From Psychromicrobium silvestre (GTDB taxonomy: Bacteria > Actinomycetota > Actinomycetes > Actinomycetales > Micrococcaceae), in contig NZ_JACBYQ010000002.1 in NCBI RefSeq assembly GCF_013408295.1, positions 868,001 to 932,000 of the forward strand: DNA of 64,000 bases, written 5' to 3'. The position numbers and the translations under genes are program-made. Under the pieces are notes generated by a model. That model made no database searches, was not told where the DNA came from, and was given only the letters and a program-made list of their open reading frames with translations. Each line of letters begins with the position of its first letter. The first letter of the stretch is position 1. Of the stretch, positions 35,215 through 42,400 are shown piece by piece.

Positions 35215-36135
35215 TCAGAGGTCCAGCGCGGTTCGCACCGCTGAAGGCCAAGCTGAAACCTCGACGCCGTGGCGTGCAACCAGAGCTAGCATGATCCGTT
35301 CTAGCCCAAAACCGAAGCAGCCACTATGCGCAACCGAGCCGTCCTCCGCGGTAATGGAGAAGTTCTCGCCGAAGTGGCTTTGGTGCCAGTTTCCGGAGGC
35401 GATCGCCGTCGGGTGCCCAGGGAAGACCTCGGTGAGTACCTCAAACTTGAGTTTGGCCTCGCGCTGACCCGAGGCGAGGAGTCGCCCGGCTCGACCGAAG
35501 AAGGGATCGTTGGCGCTCTCTACTGTGATCTGCAGGCCGAGGGACTCCAGTAATTCCTGGCTCAATCGAAGCCAGAGGTCTCGGTGCCCGCGGGCTTGCT
35601 CCTCGGTGCCAAGCACAACGTACTCACGCATCCGGAAAGCCACCATCCGGAACGGATCGTCGGAAGGCTCATTTCGGAAACAATCACCGGTGAGCTGATA
35701 GCACTCGCCGCGCACCGTGCTGCCTTCTAAATGCGCATAGAGCGGGTGACAAACCGCCGGGATCAGGGCAAAACCGCTGGGGTCCAGTTGTTCTTCCCAA
35801 GGTTCTCCGGTCGCTGCCGCAGCCAGCAGCGAACCATGTGCCTTGCTATCGCCAGAGAAGGTGCTGATCAAGCCGAGCAACTGCGGGAAGGACGCCACAT
35901 AGTCGGTACGGCTCAGCAGCTCCTGGCTGTTGACCGGAGGGAAACGCAGAGTGTTCAGGGCCGGGTAGTCCTGCTCTCCAGCAATTCTGGAACTCAGCGT
36001 CTGCAATCCAGTCACCACGGCCTCGGCCGCGCCACCCAAACCGTTCACTCCCCGGGCGAGGGTGGGAATGAGCCAGCCGTGCTCGACCAGTTTCTGGCCA
36101 AATTCGATCCGTTGCTGGTCTAGGACGGTGCTCAT
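35215..36135 (-). CDS. Amino acid:[acyl carrier protein] ligase (SerRS-like)
   Basis: 306 residues, shorter than a seryl-tRNA synthetase because the tRNA-binding coiled coil is absent. It is a class II synthetase core: DCFRNEPSDDPFRMVAFRMREYV (motif 2 region), and GCFGFGLERIMLAL (motif 3, Arg280). Putative zinc ligands are Cys129 (PAVCHPLY), Glu171 (MREYVV) and Cys273 (SGCFGFG), matching the Cys/Glu/Cys site of characterised homologues. Such enzymes activate glycine or alanine with ATP and load it on the phosphopantetheine arm of a carrier protein, not on tRNA. The ACP is two genes upstream. Overlaps the flavoprotein gene by four bases. Confidence 0.85.
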   Translation of the reverse strand: MSTVLDQQRIEFGQKLVEHGWLIPTLARGVNGLGGAAEAVVTGLQTLSSRIAGEQDYPALNTLRFPPVNSQELLSRTDYVASFPQLLGLISTFSGDSKAHGSLLAAAATGEPWEEQLDPSGFALIPAVCHPLYAHLEGSTVRGECYQLTGDCFRNEPSDDPFRMVAFRMREYVVLGTEEQARGHRDLWLRLSQELLESLGLQITVESANDPFFGRAGRLLASGQREAKLKFEVLTEVFPGHPTAIASGNWHQSHFGENFSITAEDGSVAHSGCFGFGLERIMLALVARHGVEVSAWPSAVRTALDL

Positions 36136-37313
36136 CGTTCTCCTCGGGAAACCAATAGCAGGGTGGAAGTGTGCTGGTAGATCCGGTCGTTATTGACCAT
36201 GATGGAAGGCGCTATGCTGTCCCGGTACAGCCGAGCTAGGCTCAGCGGTGATCGGTTCGCGAACCCGGCGATACCAACAATGACCATGGCGTCGCCGACG
36301 ATTTTCCGCACTTGATCCGCCGCAGAGACCTTAAGGGTGTTCATTGAGATGGCGAATTGCAGGCTTTCCAGAGTCTTGGGCTCTTGCCAAGCCTGCTGGT
36401 AGCGATGCACGGCGGACCGCACTAGATCTGTCATGGATTGGAGGCTGACCTCTAGCTCCGCCAATCTGAGGGCCGAGGGCGGCGGGTTCTCCGGCGTCTT
36501 TCGGGCCGCTTTCTGTACCACCGAACGAGCCTGACCGCCTGCCTGGGTTGCCATCCCCAGCCAGACCGAGGCCCAGAGGGTATGAGCCGCCGGAAGCATG
36601 GTCTCGGCGGAAATCTTTTCAAACGGATCGTCCAGAACGCCGGCGGCCGTAGTTGTTCCGGAGAGTTCAAAGCCTTCGGAGCAGGTGCCGCGCATGCCGA
36701 GCGCGTCCCAGCCGAAAGTTCTGTTCAGCGTATTGTCTCCGGCGGGGAGATAGACCAGAACCTGATCGCTGCCGACGGCTTCTTCATTTCTTCGAGCGGT
36801 GACCAGAATGGCATCGGCGAAGCGTCCGTACGAGATTACCGGACAGGTCTTTTTCAGCTCGATCCGGCCGTCGTTGAGAGTGCGGACGGCGCAGGAGGAG
36901 GTCCGGCTGTCGCCACCGATGTTCACCTCGGTGGTGGCAGAGGCCAGCAAGAGCTGATTGCTTGCGCAGTCACGTTGAACCTGAAGCAAGTATTCGGAGC
37001 GGCCATGCCGAGCCAGGCAGAGCAACTGGATGTAATGCATGGCCAGAATCATCCCGCTAGAGGAACAAACTCGTCCCAACTGCTCGAGGATTCGGCAGAG
37101 CTCTGTGATGCCTAGGCCCAGTCCTCCCAGTTCCACCGGTACGGCAGCCCCCAAAAGCGAGCCCGCTCGGGCGGCTTCGATCGCTTCGACCGGGAACCGA
37201 GAATTTTCGTCTACCTCAAAAGCATGTTGGGCTGCGACTTCCACCAAGCGGTCGATGGCGTTTTGAAGGCTATCTTCTTCGATCCGTTCGGTCTCCCGAA
37301 CCGGCCTAACCAC
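36132..37313 (-). CDS. Acyl-CoA dehydrogenase family flavoprotein
   Basis: 393 residues, three-domain ACAD fold: N-terminal helices with LGGAAVPVELGGLGLGITELCRILEQLG-type text, the middle beta domain containing LASATTEVNIGGDSRTSSCAV and LKKTCPVISYGRFADAILV, and the C-terminal helical domain with AVHRYQQAWQ. FAD is expected. In this operon the substrate is probably the aminoacyl-S-ACP made by the neighbouring ligase, as with the flavoproteins that oxidise prolyl-carrier proteins in other systems; dehydrogenation or desaturation of the loaded amino acid would follow. That link is inferred from context only. It starts eight bases before the end of the ACP gene and overlaps the ligase gene by four. 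Confidence 0.85.
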   Translation of the reverse strand: MVRPVRETERIEEDSLQNAIDRLVEVAAQHAFEVDENSRFPVEAIEAARAGSLLGAAVPVELGGLGLGITELCRILEQLGRVCSSSGMILAMHYIQLLCLARHGRSEYLLQVQRDCASNQLLLASATTEVNIGGDSRTSSCAVRTLNDGRIELKKTCPVISYGRFADAILVTARRNEEAVGSDQVLVYLPAGDNTLNRTFGWDALGMRGTCSEGFELSGTTTAAGVLDDPFEKISAETMLPAAHTLWASVWLGMATQAGGQARSVVQKAARKTPENPPPSALRLAELEVSLQSMTDLVRSAVHRYQQAWQEPKTLESLQFAISMNTLKVSAADQVRKIVGDAMVIVGIAGFANRSPLSLARLYRDSIAPSIMVNNDRIYQHTSTLLLVSRGER

Positions 37314-37557
37314 GGCCTATCTCCGACAAGCCGTCGGCGATGCTCTGCACGGAGGAGAAGGTTGCCTTAGTCAGCATTTCCTCCGGAAACTCCACATCGA
37401 AAGCATCTTCCAGCGCCAGCATCACATTGACGCTGGCATGGGAGGTCATCCCGGCAGCGTAAAGATCGCTGCTCGGAGTGATTTCTTCGATTCCTACCGC
37501 CAATTTGGCGTGTTCGGCAATGACGTCACGGATTTTTTCCCCAATATTCAATTCCAT
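37306..37557 (-). CDS. Acyl (amino acyl) carrier protein
   Basis: 83 residues, acidic, four-helix ACP. The phosphopantetheine serine is Ser39 in DLYAAGMTSHASVNV, where the usual DSL is replaced by TSH, a variant seen in the carrier proteins that partner amino acid:[carrier protein] ligases. The downstream ALEDAFDVEFPEEML is the helix II-III region. First gene of the ligase/flavoprotein/DUF1839 block, overlapping the flavoprotein gene by eight bases. Confidence 0.88.
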   Translation of the reverse strand: MELNIGEKIRDVIAEHAKLAVGIEEITPSSDLYAAGMTSHASVNVMLALEDAFDVEFPEEMLTKATFSSVQSIADGLSEIGRG

Positions 37558-37597
37558 GTCAACCTGTCGTTTAGTGTTCGATAGCTGCGGAGTTTCA

Positions 37598-38689
37598 TCA
37601 GGGGTTCCCTATACCCGATGTATTCGCCAGTGCGAGCGAACCCGCCAGCTGCGGCATCAGATGACGCAGGGCGGCTCCCCAACAATTCCAATTATGCCCG
37701 CCATCACAGCCCGGGAGGCTTTCCCCGATCTGATTGACAAATTTGTTACCGATTTGGAACATCAACTGGGCGAAGTCCGTGGAACTTTGCCGTAGCTGCC
37801 ATTCCAACTGTTGAGGGTCGTCCAGATTGTTGCCCGTGGTGCCCTTCCCGGCATAGAGAACCACAGTGGTCTGAGTCAGCGCGCCAATCTTGGTCCGTGG
37901 ATCGTGCGCCGTCCACTGAGCCTCGCTAGTTGTGGAGCCCTGCCCGAAGATAGCATCCGAGGAACCGGTGAGCGTTTTGGATTCGCTTTTTATCAACGAT
38001 CGGATCTGCGGGAAGCCCCAATCCAGCGGCCCGGAGAGGCTCGCCGCGAAGGAAAACAGCTCAGGCCGGTCCTCGGCGTAGTGGATGGCTCCATACCCTC
38101 CCGCAGAGGCGCCGATGATCGCTCGGCCCGATCGATTCGCAATGGTCTTCAGATGACCATCCACCCAGGGGAGCAATTCATCGAGGTGGAAGCTTTCCCA
38201 GTTCTGACTCAAGTCGGGGGAGTCTGTCCAATCCGAGTACCAGCCGGCCTTACCGTCGTCGGGCATCACTGCAATCAACTGCTGGCCGCTCAAGATCGAC
38301 TCGGCACCACCCTGCTCCGTCCAGTCGGTATAGCTGCTATCCGGGCTGGTGCCCGGAAATAGGTAGACCACGGGGTAGCTGCGGGAGGCTTGATAGTCCG
38401 TGGGCAGCGTGATCCTGAAGCCATTCCCCCCGGAGGTAGCGCCGTCGTCGATAAGGGGGGTGGTGATTTTCAGGTCATAGGTGCGATCACTAATCTTGTT
38501 CGCACTGAGGACCTGAATGCCGTGGCTGGGCTGTTGATAGTCCGAGGAGGTGAGGAACGGAGCTACCGTCTGCTCCGAAGTTGCCACACCCGCACAAGCC
38601 GAAATTGTCAGTAGCCCGGTCAGCAGGAGCGAGATCAGGGTGATCGAGGTGCCGCCGCGTACCTTCCGCGAGCGATGAGTGCTTTTCAA
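37598..38689 (-). CDS. Lipoprotein esterase, antigen-85 / esterase D fold
   Basis: 363 residues. A lipoprotein signal (Arg/Lys-rich start, LLLTGLLTISAC, Cys32 lipidated) is followed by an alpha/beta hydrolase of the esterase D (antigen 85 / mycolyltransferase-like) family. Catalytic Ser195 lies in IIGASAGGYGA, and the His is probably in CDGGHNWNCW near the end. YLFPGTSPDSSYTDW forms the oxyanion loop. Anchored on the outer face of the membrane, it could transfer or remove acyl or aminoacyl groups on the product of this operon. Overlaps the GT gene upstream by four bases and precedes the ACP gene. Confidence 0.82.
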   Translation of the reverse strand: MKSTHRSRKVRGGTSITLISLLLTGLLTISACAGVATSEQTVAPFLTSSDYQQPSHGIQVLSANKISDRTYDLKITTPLIDDGATSGGNGFRITLPTDYQASRSYPVVYLFPGTSPDSSYTDWTEQGGAESILSGQQLIAVMPDDGKAGWYSDWTDSPDLSQNWESFHLDELLPWVDGHLKTIANRSGRAIIGASAGGYGAIHYAEDRPELFSFAASLSGPLDWGFPQIRSLIKSESKTLTGSSDAIFGQGSTTSEAQWTAHDPRTKIGALTQTTVVLYAGKGTTGNNLDDPQQLEWQLRQSSTDFAQLMFQIGNKFVNQIGESLPGCDGGHNWNCWGAALRHLMPQLAGSLALANTSGIGNP

Positions 38690-39813
38690 ACTCGGGCGCC
38701 AAGGTTCCCGGACTGCACTGTTTTCTTGGTGTGATTCCGGTACACCTTCAATAGTGCTTCCCGTTGAGCCTCTGCGTTATTGCCGCTGAGCGCCGCCCGA
38801 CTGTCGGCGACCGCCTCGGCTCGGTAGAACGGATCGCGGAGTGAGTCCCACAGTGCCGGAAGCTCCTTGGGCGCCTTGATGCGAAGGGGAAGATCGATTC
38901 CAGTGAAGGCTGGGATATCCCGGACCACGGTGGCCACCCGCAGGGCAGCCGCCTCCAAGATGGCCAAGGGGAAGCCCTCCCAGGCGGCGGTGTGCAGATA
39001 GATGTCCTGGGCAGCTAGCCTTTGGAGCAGCTCGGCGCGGGGAATCCAGCCGGTCACCTCGATGCCTGCTTCTTCTAACTTGGTGGTGGAGGATTGGTCA
39101 CCGCCACCAAGCCAGCTGGCCTTCACCTGATAGCCCCGCTCCCGCAAAGCCTCGATCGAGGCTAGGAAGAATTCGGGGTCCTTTTGCGGTCCCAGCCGCC
39201 CCGCCCCGGCCACGGCCAAGGTCTCGGTGTGCACGGAGACGGAATCTGGTGCGGTGTCAGCGGTTCCGATCTCGATGGCAGCATTGGGAATATAGCTTAG
39301 CTGCGGTGAGCCGGGCCAGTGTCGGGAGAGCCGAGCCTCGCGGGGCGAGCAGGCAGCAATCACCGTGGTGTTGAACGCCAGCCCCCATTCGATGGCGCGT
39401 AAAGCCAGCCGAAGTGGTGCCGCTAGATCCTGCCGTTCGAAGGCATAGCAATGCGGTGTATAGACCTGTTTCAAGGTCCGGGATTTGCTGACCGCAAGCC
39501 GACTGTAAAAACCGGCATAGGAAGAGTGGGCGTGTACGACGTCGGGCCGCAACTGCCGGACCCGCTCAGCTACCGCTTGGATCCGCTGCCGATGGCCAGC
39601 CGGGAGTTGCCCGACCGATTCAAAAGCGGCAGACCAAGCGGTACCCAGTGCTTCGGTTTCGTCGCGCGGCACATAGAGCAAGTGATGTTCGAACTCTGAG
39701 GTGTTGTGCACGTAATCGAAAAGCGCGGTGGAGACCCCGGCTCCCATGGCCTCGGTGATATGCAGGATACGCCGGGGCGAGTCCTGCTCAGACCGCACCA
39801 TCACCCCTGACAA
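38686..39813 (-). CDS. Glycosyltransferase family 4
   Basis: 375 residues, GT-B fold. N-terminal VLHITEAMGAGVSTALFDYV-like opening (here ILHITEAMGAGVSTALFDYV), VVHAHSSYAGFYSRLAV for the acceptor side, VAGAGRLGPQKDPEFFLASIEAL for the donor hinge and HTAAWEGFPLAILEAAALRVATVV with the E-x7-E pair. Adds a sugar to the lipid-linked product started by the priming enzyme. It begins inside the 3' end of the wbaP-type gene and overlaps the esterase gene by four bases. Confidence 0.87.
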   Translation of the reverse strand: MSGVMVRSEQDSPRRILHITEAMGAGVSTALFDYVHNTSEFEHHLLYVPRDETEALGTAWSAAFESVGQLPAGHRQRIQAVAERVRQLRPDVVHAHSSYAGFYSRLAVSKSRTLKQVYTPHCYAFERQDLAAPLRLALRAIEWGLAFNTTVIAACSPREARLSRHWPGSPQLSYIPNAAIEIGTADTAPDSVSVHTETLAVAGAGRLGPQKDPEFFLASIEALRERGYQVKASWLGGGDQSSTTKLEEAGIEVTGWIPRAELLQRLAAQDIYLHTAAWEGFPLAILEAAALRVATVVRDIPAFTGIDLPLRIKAPKELPALWDSLRDPFYRAEAVADSRAALSGNNAEAQREALLKVYRNHTKKTVQSGNLGARV

Positions 39814-41221
39814 CCGCGGAGACCGTTCGTGCCAGAATGCGGAGATCCTGAGCCAGGCTCCAATTCTGGGCGTAGTAGCGATCCAGCATAATGGCTTCTT
39901 CCCAGCTCAGCCGTGAACGGCCGCTGATTTGCCACATTCCGGTCATCCCCGGCAGCACACCGAGGCGCTGCTTGGCGGTCTGGTCGTATAAAGCGACCTC
40001 TGCGGGACGCTGCGGCCGGGGGCCGACCAACGACATCGATCCGCCGAAGACATTGAACAATTGGGGCAACTCGTCAAGCGAGAGTCGACGCATTACGCCG
40101 CCAATCCGGGTGATCCGTGGGTCCGAATCAACCTTGAAGAGCGGCTTGTCGGCACTGCCCTGAGCCTTGAGTAGAGCCTGTAGTTGGGCATCCGCACCAA
40201 CCACCATGGAGCGGAACTTCAAGATATTGAAGGGCTGTTCATCAATGCCGATTCGCTCTTGTTTGTAGAACACCGGGCCGGAGCTGCTCAGCTTGACGAT
40301 AAGTGCCAGCACGGCCAACAAGGGCGAGAAGACCAGGATGAGCAATCCGGAACCGACAATATCCATCACGCGTTTTCCGGCTCGGGTACCCAGATGCTGG
40401 TAGGGGGCGTCGATTTCGACCATCAGCTTATTGCCTTCGGTGCGGGTGCGCGTCCTAGTGGTGCTGATCGGGTGGCCAAAGGAGACCATTCGAATGGTGA
40501 CGTGCATTTTCCGCAATTCCCAGCTGAGCCGGTCGATCAGATCTCGATCGATCTGCAAGTCGAGCGGAAGTTCGACGGCGGTCGCCTTAGTGAACTTGAT
40601 GTATTGGGAGAGCCTGCGGATGAACTCTTCGGGCTGGGCTAACTGCTCCTGGCTCAGCATGAAGGTATGAACTGCTCTACGGGAACCGGAGCTATCTTCG
40701 AGAGGTGATTCTGCCGTCACCACCGAGACCACATGGTTCCCGCGGAACTGCTTCAGGATGAACCGACCAAGCACGTCCAATGCGGTCAGTGCCAGCAGGG
40801 TCAAGGTCAGTCGGGCCAGGGGAATCTGCTGGCCGAAGACTAGATTGATCAAACTCACGATCGCCATCACCAGGCTGGCAGCCCAGACCGACAGTGTGGG
40901 GCGGGGCAAAGCAGCCCGCTCCATCGAGAAGCCCCTAATCCCGGCTAAACAAGTAAGCCACATTGCAGCGGCGGCCAGAGTCAGCCAGAACTCGCGGAAA
41001 TTAGCGAAGGGCCAGATCAACGATCCTAAGATGACGACGGCCACTACGGACAGATCGAGAACAACGAGTAACTCGACAAACCTGCCGGAACTGCGTCGAT
41101 GACCGTTGGCCGCGGGTGCCTCGGGAACCCCGAAGGAGCTCAGCGGCGCGGTGCGATGAGTCCGCACGGGCGTATGGTGCCCGTGATGGATGGTGTTTCT
41201 ACGCTGATCAACCTGTGTCAT
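39788..41221 (-). CDS. Polyprenyl-phosphate glycosyl-1-phosphate transferase (WbaP/WcaJ type)
   Basis: 477 residues. About four to five N-terminal membrane spans (about residues 45-155), a cytosolic Rossmann-like middle part, another membrane span with KRVMDIVGSGLLILVFSPLLAV, then the catalytic sugar-transferase domain: FYKQERIGIDEQPFNILKFRSM, RRLSLDELPQLFNVFGGSMSLVGPRPQRPAE and the final MTGMWQISGRSRLSWEEAI. It transfers a sugar-1-phosphate to undecaprenyl phosphate, starting a polysaccharide or glycolipid. First gene of the operon; a candidate -10 box lies in the AT-rich sequence just upstream (TATATA near 41260). Confidence 0.92.
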   Translation of the reverse strand: MTQVDQRRNTIHHGHHTPVRTHRTAPLSSFGVPEAPAANGHRRSSGRFVELLVVLDLSVVAVVILGSLIWPFANFREFWLTLAAAAMWLTCLAGIRGFSMERAALPRPTLSVWAASLVMAIVSLINLVFGQQIPLARLTLTLLALTALDVLGRFILKQFRGNHVVSVVTAESPLEDSSGSRRAVHTFMLSQEQLAQPEEFIRRLSQYIKFTKATAVELPLDLQIDRDLIDRLSWELRKMHVTIRMVSFGHPISTTRTRTRTEGNKLMVEIDAPYQHLGTRAGKRVMDIVGSGLLILVFSPLLAVLALIVKLSSSGPVFYKQERIGIDEQPFNILKFRSMVVGADAQLQALLKAQGSADKPLFKVDSDPRITRIGGVMRRLSLDELPQLFNVFGGSMSLVGPRPQRPAEVALYDQTAKQRLGVLPGMTGMWQISGRSRLSWEEAIMLDRYYAQNWSLAQDLRILARTVSAVVRGDGAV

Positions 41222-41413
41222 GCCACGACCAATTGATCGATAAATCTGGATTGCATCCTATATACCCCAATTTTTAGAAATGTATCCTTGTGGTTCTGCC
41301 GAACCGCATGAACGGCCCCCTGAAGACCGTTCATTTGTTGAGTGTGAGTTACCGGCAATTCATGACGGCATCCACGGAAATTTCTTTTTTAACTTTGATC
41401 GCTGCCCCAATTT
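41222..41413. other. Intergenic region upstream of the decoration operon
   Basis: 192 AT-rich bases. It probably holds the operon promoter (minus-strand TATATA near 41258-41263). An inverted repeat ATGAACGG (41308-41315) / CCGTTCAT (41327-41334) may terminate the degenerate GGDEF gene that ends at 41414; no T-run follows it. Confidence 0.45.
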
Positions 41414-42181
41414 TCAGCGATGCATACTGTTCAGTAACTGCTGAAAATTCGCTTCCTGCTGCGGAAGTGGCTCGCAGGTCAACTTGCTATGAAAATTCTG
41501 GAACTTCAGGGAAATCGATATTTTTGCCTGGCAGTTAAGTAGCGCCGCAAAAAAATCCGGTGATTTCGGAGCCAGGATGTATACCGTGCTGCCCTCGTAC
41601 ATCATGGTGGCTTCGATGCCGCGGAAAACCTCCAGGAAAATCGAGCCGAGAACGGTCAGCTGAGTCCAAGTTAGTGGTTCCACCTTGTCGTACTTCGGTG
41701 ACAGGGTGAGCGCGGCCAGTACGATCGGTGCCGTGTCCCCGGCAAGCTGTAAGTCGTAGAGCATCCTGGAGAAATGTGCTTTGGTGCCGAGCCCAGTTAC
41801 CGGGTCGGTGCAGGAGAATGGATCAGTTTCTTCGGTCTGAGTAACCCAGCCCTCGACGAAGGCCTGAATGGCATTCAGGTTGGGGTGTCTTAGGCTCGCC
41901 TTGAAATAGCAACGGAAGTCGATGAGTGCCTCCGTGACCCCAACGCCCTGTCGGCAGCGCGCAGCCCCAAGTTGCCTCGCGGAGTCAAGGAGTGAGGCTC
42001 CTTGCCAGCCCTGATCGATTACTTGCTCAACTTCCGGCATCCACCAGTCTTGGGCGACCCTCCAGTGCGCGCGACTGCTGATAGTCCGCCAGCGTCGGAG
42101 CATTTGCCGGGAGATCACTCCACGGGGCACCGGGCTGTATTGGTCGACAAGTTCCATATTCATTAAGTGTTCCAGTGCCAC
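41414..42181 (-). CDS. Degenerate GGDEF-domain-like protein
   Basis: 255 residues, no signal peptide or membrane span. The first half is helical (RRWRTISSRAHWRVAQDWWMP...). The second half begins CTDPVTGLGTKAHFSRMLYDLQL, which has the same pattern as the start of GGDEF domains (DPLTGLxNRxxF), but the GGDEF motif itself is missing: the corresponding strands read PKYDKVEP and EATMMYEGSTVYILAP. A cyclic-di-GMP synthase is therefore unlikely; it could bind a nucleotide or protein instead. Start at GTG 42181 is uncertain; ATG codons at 42163 and 42157 are alternatives. It is divergent from the sigma-factor gene. Confidence 0.6.
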   Translation of the reverse strand: MALEHLMNMELVDQYSPVPRGVISRQMLRRWRTISSRAHWRVAQDWWMPEVEQVIDQGWQGASLLDSARQLGAARCRQGVGVTEALIDFRCYFKASLRHPNLNAIQAFVEGWVTQTEETDPFSCTDPVTGLGTKAHFSRMLYDLQLAGDTAPIVLAALTLSPKYDKVEPLTWTQLTVLGSIFLEVFRGIEATMMYEGSTVYILAPKSPDFFAALLNCQAKISISLKFQNFHSKLTCEPLPQQEANFQQLLNSMHR

Positions 42182-42328
42182 GGATCGTGACGGCGTTTGA
42201 GAATGGCTTTTTACCGAGCCTTGCAGTAGCTGTGAGAGGACGAATTACTTGTTGATCGAAAAGTGCGTTTTAGCGGCTCTAGCAATCGAATTCTTGCTAA
42301 GATGCGCCGCTGATGCCCACCTGTTTGC

Positions 42329-42358
42329 TTGACTGCACTTTCAGCGGCACACTAGAGA
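42329..42358 (+). promoter_or_regulatory. Candidate promoter of the sigma-fusion gene
   Basis: TTGACT (42329-42334), 18-base spacer, TAGAGA (42353-42358). The -10 is off consensus at its last base. Confidence 0.3.
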
Positions 42359-42400
42359 GAGGCTCGCTTGATCAGAGAGCAGAGTTTGGGGAGCAGGTTT

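Noticed and set aside
41414-42181. Active diguanylate cyclase
   Set aside because: The GGDEF/GGEEF catalytic motif is missing even though the DPVTGL start is similar.
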